This document shows positions 52,446 through 63,322 of a stretch of DNA of 64,000 nt, in pieces; the stretch's first letter is position 1; every line of letters starts with the position of its first letter. The position numbers were made by a program, and so were the translations under genes. The notes below the pieces were generated by a model. It had not been told where the DNA came from and searched no databases. It saw nothing but the letters and a program-made list of their open reading frames with translations. Source of the stretch: Chitinophagales bacterium (GTDB lineage Bacteria > Bacteroidota > Bacteroidia > Chitinophagales > Chitinophagaceae); assembly GCA_015654695.1 (NCBI GenBank), contig JAATGJ010000127.1, positions 62,001 to 126,000 on the forward strand, written 5' to 3'.

Positions 52446-55400
52446 TTATAATTTTTGCAGCTTGATATTCTGATCAATGCCGGCGCCCGTTACACTGATA
52501 TAGTACAACCCGCCTGAAAGTTTATTGATATCAATCATCACGTTATTGTTCCCTTTTTTCAGCTGCATTGAATTTTGCATTACAACACGGCCTGCATTAT
52601 CTGTTATTTTCCATTGTGCATTCCCATCAGCCGCAGATATAGTAGTTAATTTAATTTCATGTTTTGCAGGATTAGGATACACGGATACTTTACCTGCCAT
52701 ATCTGCCAGTGTAATAAGTATGGTGTTCGAGTAGGTGTATTTGCCGTCAGCATCCATCATCTTCAACCTGTAGTAGATGCTATTAGAGGGCAGATCAGCT
52801 ACATCATTGTCTGTATAAGAATACCTGATAGTGGCGCTGCTGTTTCCACTGGCTGCTACTGTTCCTATTGCCTCAAAGCTGTTGTTATCAATACTTCTTT
52901 CCACTATAAAATGAGAAGTATTGGTTTCATTAGCGGTTTCCCATTTCAATAAGGTCGCGTTATTTTGCAACGATCCGCTAAAGCTCAGCAGTTCAAGCGG
53001 CAGGGTAATACTGGCGCTGCCAAAATAGAAAGAAGAGAAAGAAGTGATACTTCCCTGCAGTACATAGCCTTTGGAACCATGTGCATCGTAAAAAGCAGGG
53101 GTGACCAGCGTGGTATTAGATGCCACTGCAGCTCCGCAGGCATCATTATTCTTCAGGATCTTTACATTAGTGATCGCACTGATACCACTCAGGGCATCTG
53201 CATCCAGTGCATTGTATTCTGCTTTGGAGAAATAAAGCCTGATGTTTACAGCGCTGCCCGGCTGATTTTGCGGAGTGATGGTAATATTCCTGTCAAGGTA
53301 ACGGAAGCCATTCCTCACCCTGATCGCCCCTGAGTTTTTATAAAATGATGAGGTGACCGTTCCCAGGTTATTTCCATTAGCATCAATCTCTGCCAGGATA
53401 TTTCCATCAGGCCCTGTTATCGGAACCCAGATATTATTATTGGTATTATCAATAGTTATTGTCGTTCCGCTATTACAGGTATTTACTGTTCCGGTTGTTA
53501 CAATTACACTGGTGTCTATTGTGCTTTTGCCATTTCCGTCACTATTATAACCAAGAAATGTATATTTCAGAAGACAACCCTGGCAGGCAGGCACGACCGG
53601 GTTAGCTGCACTGGGCCCTGAAGTGGTAGTGGACTTATCCATGATCACATACATATCTTTTCCATTGGGAGCCAAAGCAACATCCCTGTACCGGTTAACG
53701 CTTCCAAAATAACTTGCTGTATCAACCAGGCCATCAATGTGAACAACAGTATCGCCGGTGGCATTAAGCTTCAATCGTACAAGTCGTCCCCATTTCAATG
53801 AACTGGCCACCAGTGAATTTTTCCAACCCGGGATAATTGTATGTTTATAAATATCCAGGCCTGACCAGCCTTCAGACGGCCATCCGCCATTGCCCGGATT
53901 TGTAGTCCATATATTATTAATAGTAGTCCGCGGCTGCGCATAAGCAGAAAACAAAGGGTCTTTATAACTGGCGCCGATTGCTGTTGCATTGTTAGATTCA
54001 TCCACGATCGGGGGGCAACTGGAAACTCCACCGTTATCGGTAAGCGCTGCGCCGGCTGTTGAACCGTTATAGTTATCATCGGCAGCATACCCAATCACCC
54101 GGGGATGTCCATAATTTTTTCCTGGTTGAATGATATTAATTTCATCATCACTGTAAGGCCCATGTGATGAACCGTATAATGTTCCCGTGGTGGTATCATA
54201 AGCAAAGCCCTGGTTATTTCTTATACCAATGCTATATACAGCGCTGGTAGCAGAGTAGGGATTACTATTGGGTATCCATGCTGCAAGCCCGGGATCACCA
54301 TCTGATACCAGGTTAAAGCGGAGTATTTTTCCTTCGTATGAATTAGGATTTTGCGCCTTATTAAGACGGTCCCTGTTGCCAAACTGTCCGGCGCCCATAT
54401 CACCTTCAGCATAGAACAAATAATCTGTGCCTCCTACAGGGGCAATGATCATTCGTTGTGAATTATGATCTCCGCTTCCGGGTAGTGTATCGCACAGTGA
54501 TACGGGGGATTCAAGTTTTCCCGTACCTGTGTTATAGGTAAATCTTACCAGGCGGTTGGTAAAAAATATTCCGGTGGGCGATGATCCTCCTCCATAACTA
54601 TGCACATACGCTACGTACACATAGTTCTGGGGTGTAGTGGGATCCAGGAATTTTGGATGAAGCGCTAAACCAGCCATGCCACCCTGCGGATTAGCGATGG
54701 CCAGTTCATAATTTATATTAAAGGCTTTATCTGCGGCTGAAGAAAAGAAATTACTGTTCCACTCAAGATCCAGTACAGTAGTTCTTGCTCCCGTGGCGGG
54801 ATTCATTCTCAATACACGGTATCCTTTTGATTCCGTTATCCATAAGTAACCATCAGAACCATAAGTTACCTCCCACGGATCGTTTAACATATTAGGAACA
54901 GAGAGGGTTGTTTGACTGTATATTTCTTTCAGTCTGCCTGATCCTACTGTAGTAGTGGTAGGTGTAGTAACAATAATACTGAAGTCGGCGCCAGCGGCAG
55001 GAGTCGCATTAGCCGTTGTACCGAAAGCGCCAAATGAATAGACCCTGATATAATAGGTATTGGTCGGGGTCAATCCTGTTGCATACAATGAACCCCGGTC
55101 TCCGCATGCCATAGAAACAAGGGAACCACAGGTTCCGGAAAAAAGTTGCAGCATGGCACCAGCGGCGCCCAGTGTAGAACTGGAGGCTCCTGAAACAGGA
55201 TTAGGATTTACAGTTATGTTGGCAGTACTGGATGTAGCAACAAAGCGGTACCATACATCATCATCAGGTGTCCCCGTGGCACAACCAACGGGTATGCCCG
55301 TACTGGCGGTAGCATTGGTTACTCTTCCGGTAGTATTAACGGTGCCCACCGTAAGCAGTGTTGAGCCTGCACAATCGTTATTACCCGGAACAGCGGGACT

Positions 55401-55877
55401 GGAAACACAAATGCTAAAAGCCCAGTTACCTGCAGAAGAATTTGGGACCACATTGGTAAAAACACGGAAATAATATTGAACTCCGGCACTCAGATCAGTA
55501 ACGGTAAGACCAGTCTGCCTGGTGCCCGTACCTAAAGTAGTGGTAGTGGATATACCTGCACAGTTTGCAGAATTATATGCCTCGATAAATGTATTGGTAT
55601 TGGATATTCCGCCGCCAACACCTGATAAAGCGATCTGCACGGTTGTAACTCCGGCAGCGGGTGTAAACCTGTACCATACGTCATAGGTAGTTCCGTAAGG
55701 ACTGGTTGGGCTCCCGGTACTATTGGCATTGAAAAGTGATTGCCCGGTAACAGGAGAACCGCAGTTTGCAGTTACTGTTAAGTTCGTTGCACCTGCACAA
55801 AGGTTATTGGCAGGCTGTGCAAACAAATAGTTCGAAATAAAAATAAAGCCTAAAAAACAGAGTAGTGGTTTTTTCAT
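52446..55877 (-). CDS. Large secreted PQQ-type sugar dehydrogenase-like protein with T9SS signal
   Basis: A 1143-residue exported protein. Signal peptide (YLFAQ at about 17-21), then two tandem PPC-like beta-sandwich modules (about 22-300; NNLCAGATNLTVTANCG, PGNNDCAGSTLLTVG), followed by a GSDH-type propeller (about 330-740: LNDPWEVTYGSDGYLWITES, GGMAGLALHPKF, GDHNSQRMIIAP, YGSSHGPYSDDEINIIQPGKNYGHPRV), a beta-rich linker, a fibronectin-like domain (LPLELLSFSGSLQNNATLLKWETANETNTSHFIVERS) and a type A sorting domain with VYPNPAKHEIKL. Same core as the 637-residue protein plus two added binding modules. Confidence 0.85.
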   Translation of the reverse strand: MKKPLLCFLGFIFISNYLFAQPANNLCAGATNLTVTANCGSPVTGQSLFNANSTGSPTSPYGTTYDVWYRFTPAAGVTTVQIALSGVGGGISNTNTFIEAYNSANCAGISTTTTLGTGTRQTGLTVTDLSAGVQYYFRVFTNVVPNSSAGNWAFSICVSSPAVPGNNDCAGSTLLTVGTVNTTGRVTNATASTGIPVGCATGTPDDDVWYRFVATSSTANITVNPNPVSGASSSTLGAAGAMLQLFSGTCGSLVSMACGDRGSLYATGLTPTNTYYIRVYSFGAFGTTANATPAAGADFSIIVTTPTTTTVGSGRLKEIYSQTTLSVPNMLNDPWEVTYGSDGYLWITESKGYRVLRMNPATGARTTVLDLEWNSNFFSSAADKAFNINYELAIANPQGGMAGLALHPKFLDPTTPQNYVYVAYVHSYGGGSSPTGIFFTNRLVRFTYNTGTGKLESPVSLCDTLPGSGDHNSQRMIIAPVGGTDYLFYAEGDMGAGQFGNRDRLNKAQNPNSYEGKILRFNLVSDGDPGLAAWIPNSNPYSATSAVYSIGIRNNQGFAYDTTTGTLYGSSHGPYSDDEINIIQPGKNYGHPRVIGYAADDNYNGSTAGAALTDNGGVSSCPPIVDESNNATAIGASYKDPLFSAYAQPRTTINNIWTTNPGNGGWPSEGWSGLDIYKHTIIPGWKNSLVASSLKWGRLVRLKLNATGDTVVHIDGLVDTASYFGSVNRYRDVALAPNGKDMYVIMDKSTTTSGPSAANPVVPACQGCLLKYTFLGYNSDGNGKSTIDTSVIVTTGTVNTCNSGTTITIDNTNNNIWVPITGPDGNILAEIDANGNNLGTVTSSFYKNSGAIRVRNGFRYLDRNITITPQNQPGSAVNIRLYFSKAEYNALDADALSGISAITNVKILKNNDACGAAVASNTTLVTPAFYDAHGSKGYVLQGSITSFSSFYFGSASITLPLELLSFSGSLQNNATLLKWETANETNTSHFIVERSIDNNSFEAIGTVAASGNSSATIRYSYTDNDVADLPSNSIYYRLKMMDADGKYTYSNTILITLADMAGKVSVYPNPAKHEIKLTTISAADGNAQWKITDNAGRVVMQNSMQLKKGNNNVMIDINKLSGGLYYISVTGAGIDQNIKLQKL

Positions 55878-56069
55878 GGAATGGTGGATTTGGTGGATTC
55901 AGCCACAAGATATTCACACATAGTAACTCATGCAATCTGACAAGTACTTAATATTTTTTAGTAAATACCCTTAGTGTACCATAGGAGTTATTCTCTTGTT
56001 TGTTTAGTAGGTCTAATGTTATTTTGTTAGTCCATCATCCATAGAAACCATTAGTTAGAATCCTACTTT

Positions 56070-59000
56070 ATGAAAAAACCGTTACACCACCATGTCCTTT
56101 CTCTCGTATGCGTGTTTGCACTTAGTTTTTTGATTCCTGCACACTCATTTGCACAAACATTTTTTGGCGTGTCAAGTAATCCGGCAGACAACGCAACGCA
56201 GATAGCAGCTACCGTTGTTGTAACGCCACCTGCGTCTATGGTGGCCGGTGATCTGGTTATTATTTATGCGCATTACAGGGCCGCCGGTGCAACGTTGTCT
56301 ATGTCAGCAACCGGGGGTCAGGCCTGGACTAATGAAACTACAGCTAACGGAGGCAACCAAACCTTTGATGTATTCTGGTGTCGTTTCAATGGAACATGGG
56401 GAGCAAACCCTTCGGTTACTGGTGGCAATGGTACAAATCCCTTTTCGGCTATCATGTATGTTTATCGGCCTTACAATGCCAGCAACACCTGGGGTATACA
56501 TGTGGGTGCATCAAATAATAGCGCTACAAATACTACCATCTCAATCACCGGGTTAACAACCACTGTTCCCAATACTGTGACTATGGCATTCTGGGGAAGC
56601 CCTGCAGCCAATACCTGGGGAACATTGACCGGTACAGGATGGAGTAAAACCGGGTTGGCCAATCAATACAGGAATATAGGAGGTAGTGACCAATCTCATA
56701 CGGCCGCTTATAATATCCGCACAACAACGGGTGCCGTAGCAACCGCATCACAAACCCAGTCTACAAGTCAAAGCACCCGGACTAATATTATGTGCTGGCG
56801 TGAGATACCTCCGGCACTTACAAACAATGAATGCGCCGGGGCAACATTATTAACCTCAGGTCCAACCTGCACTAATACCACAGGTAATATTTACGGAGCT
56901 ACTAACTCTGCTCCTACCATCACGGCGCCCAGTTGTGCGGGAACGACCATTAATGATGTATGGTATCGTTTTGTTGCCCAGACTACTAACCCAACGATCA
57001 CGTTAAGTAGCTTGAGTGCCGGTTTCACTAACCCCGGCATTCAATTGCTATCTGATAATTGCGGCAGCACATTCACATCACTTTTTTGTGGTACTACATC
57101 CATTGCAGCGGATTTCCTAATTCCCGGAACTAGTTATTATATAAGAGTGTATTCCACTTCTGCATCCATTACATCCGGCGCTTCTTTTAATATTTGTATT
57201 ACAGATCCTGTTGCAACGGTACCTCCTAATGATGAATGTGCGAATGCTATTAATCTGCTTATCAGCGCCAGTTGTTCCAATATACCCGGCACCGTATCCG
57301 GAGCCACTCCATCCGCTCTTGGCACATTTGGCTGTAGCGGTACAGTTGCTTACGATGTATGGTATAAGTTTACAGCGTTAACCACTTCATCAACTATTAC
57401 ACTTAGTGGTGCAGGAAGCAATTTTAATACTCCGCGCTTACAACTTTTATCAGGCGCCTGTGGTTCTCTTACTTCACTTTCGTGTAGTTCCAGCGGCACC
57501 ATCACCTATGCTACCGTATCAGGCACTACCTATTATGTAAGGGTGTATTCTGCTACCGGACCCGCATCCAATGGTAATTCAGATTTTAATATTTGCGTAG
57601 CTGCTACCGGTGCATTGGTAAGATATGGTAACAGCTATGTAAACATTACCCGTAAAACAACCGGTGGTGTGGTGCAAACAGGGGATATTCTTGAAATAAG
57701 AATGACGATAAATCATACTTCAGGAACAATGAGCAGGCTTCGGTATGTGGACAATGTACCCACTAAAACTACGATGGCCACCTCCGCACCGCATGACTCT
57801 ATTAAGATAATAACCAATGAAGGGCTGAGGTATAAGAAATATACGTTGGCAGCGGGAGATGATGCCGGCACTTACCTGGCTTCACCACCGGCTGGTCAAT
57901 ATAATGTCCGTTTAAACCTGGGCTTTGGCGCCACATTGCCGGGAACCCCGGTAAATAATACTTATACAGAATTCGCTTCAGCTACAGGTTCAATGAATGC
58001 AGCCAGCAACAATCCAAGAGGTGGCGGGGGAATGTTGTTTGCTGTAGCCTACAGGGTAAGAGTAACTGGCTTACCGGGCGACACAATCGTGCTGAACCCT
58101 GCAAGGTTTGTTTATTACAATGGAACTTCTGATGTTATCTTAACCGGTACTTCTTTTAAAATAGTTATCAGTAACCCTTTGAACTTATGTTCGAACAGTA
58201 TAGGATTAAATGTTGCCGATGAGTTTGGTGGCACATTTGGATCAGGAACTTCACCTAACAGGCTTACGGATCTTACCATTCCGATAAGCGGGTATAGCTT
58301 TATCAGTAATGTGAATGCTAATAATAACGTGGGGGATGGCCGCTATGCCATTGTAAAAAACTTAAGTCCACGCAACAGAACTGTAACAACTGCAAGGAGA
58401 CAACCGAATTGCAACGTAGGCCCGGCCCTCAATGTTAATGATGCTTTGAATTGCAATAACCGGATGTTCAATGGATACTGGTATATTGATGGAGACCATA
58501 CCGGCACTAACAATGCGGCTGGTAATGCGCCTCCTGCATCCAATGCCAATGCAGGATATATGCTCATGGTCAACGCCGATTATGTTGCATCAGAAATATA
58601 CCGGCAAAACATCACTAATCTCTGCCCCAATACCTATTATGAATTCTCGGCCTGGGTAAAAAACATTTGTCCTACATGTGGAATAGACTCTACCGGCGCC
58701 CAGTTTGCAGGAACACCTACGGCCCCTGCAAATGGCTACCCTGGTGTTTATCCCAACCTTACGTTTGCCCTCAATGATGTTGATTATTATAACTCCGGCG
58801 AGGTGGACACCCTGGGCTGGTTAAAAAAAGGATTTGTATTCAGAACAGGCCCTACACAAACAAATGCCACATTTTCCATCCGCAACAATTCACAGGGTGG
58901 TGGCGGAAACGACTGGGCCCTGGATGATATAGCTGTAGCCACCTGTTTACCTACTATGGCTTACTCTCCCACCATTAATCCAAATGTATGCACAGGGAAT

Positions 59001-59858
59001 TCTATTACCATTGCGGATACAATAAGTTCGTTCTTCAGAAATTATACCACTTATAAATGGCAACGCAGTACAAACGGTGGCTCCAACTGGACGGATGTAA
59101 CAGGAGTCACCACGTTGGCTGATACCAATTATTATGTCACAACTTTCACAGTACCTCCCGGAAATACAACACTTGCTGACAGTGGTGACCTCTACAGGGT
59201 AGTAGTGGCTACTACCACTGACAATCTTTCAGACCCTAACTGTAATATTTCTGATGGTGTTACTATCACCCTTAGTGTAAATAATTGTGGTATCCCGCTG
59301 CACACAGACCTGCTTTCATTTAACGGGAAACTGGTACTTGATAAAGGGAACCTTTCCTGGACAACATCGAAAGAAGATAAACCGGTAACTTTTATTATTG
59401 AGCGTAGTAATGATGGCATCAGCTTTACACCTATTGGGTCTGTCAGCAGCCATAATAATTATACGGCCGCTGTCAATTCTTATTCATTTATTGATCCTGT
59501 GCCGGTTACAGGCAAGGTCTATTACCGGCTGGCAATAACAGATCAATCGGCTCGCAAATATTCACGCGTCATTAACCTGATCAGGCAGGGTGGCGATAGT
59601 TTCGGGTTGGCCACCCTGGTAAACCCATTCAACTCCTCTGTTGAGTTTGACATAACAGCAAAAAATGATGCGAAGATTGAAGTTGAACTTATAGACTTAC
59701 TTGGAAAAGTTGTGCGGAAGAACAGCTTCACCGTATATGCCGGCGTCAATGCATTGAGCCTGCCCGACACAGGTAATCTTCCCTCGGGCACCTATATTTT
59801 CCGGGTAAGAAATAATGAAATGCTGATCAACAGGAAAGTACTGAAAAATAGTTTTTAA
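56070..59858 (+). CDS. Large secreted T9SS cargo protein (paralogue A)
   Basis: A 1262-residue exported protein. Signal peptide of about 28 residues (AHSFAQ). An N-terminal module to about 240 is unique to this copy; then PPC-like modules (NNECAGATLLTSG, PNDECANAINLLIS), each with VWYRFVA or VWYKFTA; a large lectin-like domain (about 600-960) ending in GGGGNDWALDDIAVATC; an Ig-like part; a fibronectin-like DLLSFNGKLVLDKGNLSWTTSKED; and a C-terminal T9SS domain (PFNSSVEFDI..SGTYIFRVRNNEMLINRKVLKNSF). Adhesin-like or glycan-binding. The next gene shares the same architecture. Confidence 0.88.
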   Translation: MKKPLHHHVLSLVCVFALSFLIPAHSFAQTFFGVSSNPADNATQIAATVVVTPPASMVAGDLVIIYAHYRAAGATLSMSATGGQAWTNETTANGGNQTFDVFWCRFNGTWGANPSVTGGNGTNPFSAIMYVYRPYNASNTWGIHVGASNNSATNTTISITGLTTTVPNTVTMAFWGSPAANTWGTLTGTGWSKTGLANQYRNIGGSDQSHTAAYNIRTTTGAVATASQTQSTSQSTRTNIMCWREIPPALTNNECAGATLLTSGPTCTNTTGNIYGATNSAPTITAPSCAGTTINDVWYRFVAQTTNPTITLSSLSAGFTNPGIQLLSDNCGSTFTSLFCGTTSIAADFLIPGTSYYIRVYSTSASITSGASFNICITDPVATVPPNDECANAINLLISASCSNIPGTVSGATPSALGTFGCSGTVAYDVWYKFTALTTSSTITLSGAGSNFNTPRLQLLSGACGSLTSLSCSSSGTITYATVSGTTYYVRVYSATGPASNGNSDFNICVAATGALVRYGNSYVNITRKTTGGVVQTGDILEIRMTINHTSGTMSRLRYVDNVPTKTTMATSAPHDSIKIITNEGLRYKKYTLAAGDDAGTYLASPPAGQYNVRLNLGFGATLPGTPVNNTYTEFASATGSMNAASNNPRGGGGMLFAVAYRVRVTGLPGDTIVLNPARFVYYNGTSDVILTGTSFKIVISNPLNLCSNSIGLNVADEFGGTFGSGTSPNRLTDLTIPISGYSFISNVNANNNVGDGRYAIVKNLSPRNRTVTTARRQPNCNVGPALNVNDALNCNNRMFNGYWYIDGDHTGTNNAAGNAPPASNANAGYMLMVNADYVASEIYRQNITNLCPNTYYEFSAWVKNICPTCGIDSTGAQFAGTPTAPANGYPGVYPNLTFALNDVDYYNSGEVDTLGWLKKGFVFRTGPTQTNATFSIRNNSQGGGGNDWALDDIAVATCLPTMAYSPTINPNVCTGNSITIADTISSFFRNYTTYKWQRSTNGGSNWTDVTGVTTLADTNYYVTTFTVPPGNTTLADSGDLYRVVVATTTDNLSDPNCNISDGVTITLSVNNCGIPLHTDLLSFNGKLVLDKGNLSWTTSKEDKPVTFIIERSNDGISFTPIGSVSSHNNYTAAVNSYSFIDPVPVTGKVYYRLAITDQSARKYSRVINLIRQGGDSFGLATLVNPFNSSVEFDITAKNDAKIEVELIDLLGKVVRKNSFTVYAGVNALSLPDTGNLPSGTYIFRVRNNEMLINRKVLKNSF

Positions 59859-60352
59859 TATACCCCGTAACAATCCGTACCCTTTAACCGTCCCGTTCCA
59901 AACGAGGCGGTTTTTTTATTCACTGTATCATACGTTATAGAAAAGCTACCTGTTATGCTAACCGGTTTTTATTCGAGAATAATGCCGGCATTCCAGGTTG
60001 ATGAAAGCTTTCATTTTGAAAACATCCGGAATAATACAAAGGGACGACTTGCCCGGTCAATGGCATGGATAGCTTTCTCTATGTGGAATACTTTCTATCT
60101 GCCGATAGTGGTAAACGGCCCGACAAGGGACCGAACGACAAATGTATTTTTTATACAACCTGGCTGGCATTATCACCGGATAGTATAAAATAAAAACCTA
60201 ATCCCGCTAAGGGTATCTGCTATTTTATACCGGAGCATTCCCTTATTTTATTCAATCCATTCTTCTATTGCTTAAGAAAGAAATGGTTATGGGCTATTTT
60301 ACCTGCGGTCCATACTCTGAAAAACTAATTGAATCTGTTAATGCCCATTTCC
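59859..60352. other. Spacer between the two paralogous T9SS genes
   Basis: 494 bases without a convincing gene. It contains the terminator at 59886-59917, and an open frame at 59955-60188 (77 residues, MLTGFYSRIMPAF...) with no recognisable similarity and no ribosome-binding site, which I regard as spurious. Promoter elements for the downstream gene are probably in the AT-rich last 100 bases, but no exact TAnnTTTG match was confirmed. Confidence 0.6.
59886..59917 (+). terminator. Terminator after paralogue A
   Basis: AACCGTCCCGTT (59886-59897) and AACGAGGCGGTT (59901-59912) form a 12-base stem with one mismatch and one G-T pair, followed by a run of seven Ts starting at 59911. Confidence 0.82.
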
Positions 60353-63178
60353 ATGAAAACACGAACCTGCCTGAGGGTAATAAAAAGATCATTTATCTTT
60401 TTATTGTTCCCTTTTCTTTCAATGGCACAACCCGGGAATGATGCATGTGGAAACGCAGTAACATTGATTTCGGGAACATCCTGTTCCAATACAGCAGGGA
60501 CGCTCAGGCTTAGCGGCGTGAATGCTACAGCCACAACAAGCATATCCTCATTTTGCGGTAATGCAGGTTCAGCCGATGTCTGGTATTCATTTGTTGCGCA
60601 AACCGCTTATTCAACCATAACATTAAGCAGTATGGGAACCAGTATGGATGATAATCCACGGTTACAACTTTTCAATACTACTTCCTGCACCGTGGCTACT
60701 TTAAATGCAAATTCATTGGCTTGTGTCAGCGGAACGGCTACTGCTACACTAAGTTTAAACACGTCAACTTCCCCTGGTGGTGCAGGATTAACCGTGGGCG
60801 CAACATATCTTATCAGGGTATTTACCGGTTCAGGTACAGCGCCATCGGGTACATCCAGTACCTGGAATTTTAATATTTGTGTGACAGACCCCATACCAGC
60901 AAGAGTAGAGATCAGTAAAACTTATATCAATGTCTCAAAAGGATCAACCGGTGGTACTGTCAATCCGGGTGATACATTAGAGATGCGGGCGACCTTCGTT
61001 ATTTTTGATAAAGCCGCAGACAGTCTTGCTTATTATGATACATTATTTTCCGCAAGAGGTGTGCGTTTAGTTCCCGGTTCCCTGCAATTAAGAACAAATG
61101 AAGGGATCACTTATAAATCATTTACAGATGCACCCGGGGATACTGATGCCGGGTGGCGGACCCAGGCAGGTTCGGATACACTCATACAAATTAATTTTGG
61201 CAGCGGCGCTACCAGGTCAGCAAGAGGTAAACTATTTAATACTTCCCGGCCTTCTTTTTTTGGAGGTACCTGTATTATCATGGCTACCTACCGGGTAGTT
61301 GTTTATGCTGCTTACAATACAAAGATCAATTTTAGAAATGGCGGGATAACTTATCGTGATGCGACAACCGGGGTTAATTACAATAAAACATTTATTAATG
61401 ATAGCCTGATCGTTTATCAAAGCCCTGGCCTTTGTCCGAATGCTATTTCCGCCACCAATGCGATAGGAGTTGAATTCAACGGCACATTTGGTGCGCCTTC
61501 CGGATCTGCTCCTCTTGCAAGAAACAGGGGCACTACTGCTTATACTCCCACTTACATTTATAAAGTATTCGGTCCGAATTCAGGTCCGGGTGATTATTAT
61601 TATGGTATTGCAAATAATACAAGCACACAGTTTACCACTACCAGCACATGGCCAAAACCGGCAGGTGATCCTGACGGAGGTGGTCCACTAGTATCTTACA
61701 GGTTATTTGATGTATGGGATATTTCAGGTGATCACACCGGAGCTGCGAACCTTACAAAAGGCAACCCTCCCTGCGATAGTACCCAGCCTGTCAGCGCATC
61801 CAATCCCTGCGGGTATATGCTAATAATTAATTCCGCTTACAGACCAGATACGGCATTCCATTACACTGTCACAAATCTTTGTCCCAATACTTACTATGAA
61901 ATTTCCACCTGGTTAAAAAATATCTGCTATAAGTGCTCCTGTGATTCACTGGGCAACGGGGCTTCAAGCGGATCATATCAACCTGCGACACCCGGTGACT
62001 CTTCGGGTGTTAAGCCTAACCTGGCATTTGATGTCAATGGTAAAGATTACTACACAACAGGAAACCTTAGTTATATAGGAACTACACCCCGTGGCTCTGA
62101 CTCCAGTAACAGGTGGGTCAAAAGGGGGTTTACTTATTTAACCGGCGCTACAGAAACATCTTTTATTTTAACTATCAGGAATAATGCGCCGGGTGGTGGC
62201 GGTAATGACTGGGCCATTGATGATATTTCTGTTGCCACCTGTTTACCTAACATGAAGTATTCTCCTTCGCTAAGTCCCAATGTATGCCGCCTGAACCCAC
62301 TTACCATTTATGACACGGTGCGTTCCTATTTCAATAACTATGTTTATTATAAATGGCAGCGAAGTACTAATAACGGGGTTACATGGGCAGACGCCACAGG
62401 CGCTCTCGGTCCTGCAACACCCACCTGGAATGGCACTGCCTGGGAATATGTAACTTCTTATACTATCACTCCTGCTGATACAGATACGTCAGATAATGGT
62501 GATCGTTACAGGGTGATCGTTGCTACCACATCAGCCAACTTATCCAATACCGATTGCCAGTTTACAGATGGAGTAAGTATTATTAGTTTAAGCGTTACCA
62601 ATTGCGGCATACCGCTAAAAACAGATCTGCTTTCTTTCAGCGGAATATTGATCAACGATAAAGGAAATATTTCATGGACAACATCTAAAGAAGAGGTGCC
62701 GCTAACATTTACTGTAGAGCGCAGTACTGGTGGCAATAATTTTATACCCGCGGGCTCTGTAAGCAGTCACACTAATTATTCAGCCGCCTTTAATACCTAT
62801 TCCTTTGCTGATCCGGTAGTCGTACCAGGAAAAGTTTTTTACAGGCTGGTGATGACCGATCAGTATGGTGTGAAGAAATATTCACGCACTATTCAGTTGA
62901 GCAGGCAGGGCAGCGACAGCTTTGCACTCGTAACAGTTATCAACCCGTTTAATTATTCCATTGAATTTAATGTAAGCTCGTTGCGTGAAGAGAAAATTGA
63001 AGCAGAGCTTATTGATCTGACCGGCAAGGTGGTTCAAAAAAACAGTTTCCAGGTACATGCGGGTATCAATGCGTTGAGTTTATCCAATACAGCGAATCTT
63101 CCCCGCGGAACCTATATCTTCCGGTTAAAAAATAATGAAATGCATATAAACAGGAAAGTGATAAAAGGGATGTTTTGA
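60353..63178 (+). CDS. Large secreted T9SS cargo protein (paralogue B)
   Basis: A 941-residue exported protein. The ATG at 60353 was chosen because MKTRTCLRVIKRSFIFLLFPFLSMAQ is a clean signal peptide; earlier ATG (60341) and TTG (60329) add only a few residues. It has one PPC-like module (NDACGNAVTLISGTSC..VWYSFVAQ), a lectin-like domain with GGGGNDWAIDDISVATC, an Ig-like segment, the fibronectin-like DLLSFSGILINDKGNISWTTSKEE and the C-terminal sorting domain (ANLPRGTYIFRLKNNEMHINRKVIKGMF). The C-terminal 300 residues are strongly similar to paralogue A, so the pair arose by duplication; this copy is about 320 residues shorter. Confidence 0.88.
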   Translation: MKTRTCLRVIKRSFIFLLFPFLSMAQPGNDACGNAVTLISGTSCSNTAGTLRLSGVNATATTSISSFCGNAGSADVWYSFVAQTAYSTITLSSMGTSMDDNPRLQLFNTTSCTVATLNANSLACVSGTATATLSLNTSTSPGGAGLTVGATYLIRVFTGSGTAPSGTSSTWNFNICVTDPIPARVEISKTYINVSKGSTGGTVNPGDTLEMRATFVIFDKAADSLAYYDTLFSARGVRLVPGSLQLRTNEGITYKSFTDAPGDTDAGWRTQAGSDTLIQINFGSGATRSARGKLFNTSRPSFFGGTCIIMATYRVVVYAAYNTKINFRNGGITYRDATTGVNYNKTFINDSLIVYQSPGLCPNAISATNAIGVEFNGTFGAPSGSAPLARNRGTTAYTPTYIYKVFGPNSGPGDYYYGIANNTSTQFTTTSTWPKPAGDPDGGGPLVSYRLFDVWDISGDHTGAANLTKGNPPCDSTQPVSASNPCGYMLIINSAYRPDTAFHYTVTNLCPNTYYEISTWLKNICYKCSCDSLGNGASSGSYQPATPGDSSGVKPNLAFDVNGKDYYTTGNLSYIGTTPRGSDSSNRWVKRGFTYLTGATETSFILTIRNNAPGGGGNDWAIDDISVATCLPNMKYSPSLSPNVCRLNPLTIYDTVRSYFNNYVYYKWQRSTNNGVTWADATGALGPATPTWNGTAWEYVTSYTITPADTDTSDNGDRYRVIVATTSANLSNTDCQFTDGVSIISLSVTNCGIPLKTDLLSFSGILINDKGNISWTTSKEEVPLTFTVERSTGGNNFIPAGSVSSHTNYSAAFNTYSFADPVVVPGKVFYRLVMTDQYGVKKYSRTIQLSRQGSDSFALVTVINPFNYSIEFNVSSLREEKIEAELIDLTGKVVQKNSFQVHAGINALSLSNTANLPRGTYIFRLKNNEMHINRKVIKGMF

Positions 63179-63322
63179 TCACTAAAAAATCTATACCCCT
63201 GCATCTGTTTAATAACCCGTGCTGTTTTACGAAGATGATAATCCTGGCGGGATACATCCTGCGGCAGGGCTTCAATACTATAATAGTTTAAAAGCTGTAT
63301 TTTTATAGCTTATTGTAGTATT

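Noticed and set aside
55060-55473. 137-residue plus-strand frame opposite the large dehydrogenase-like gene
   Set aside because: Composition follows the antisense of Thr/Gly/Ser-rich coding sequence; no independent support.
59955-60188. 77-residue open frame between the two T9SS paralogues
   Set aside because: No recognisable similarity, signal or ribosome-binding site, and it lies directly after a terminator; treated as chance.
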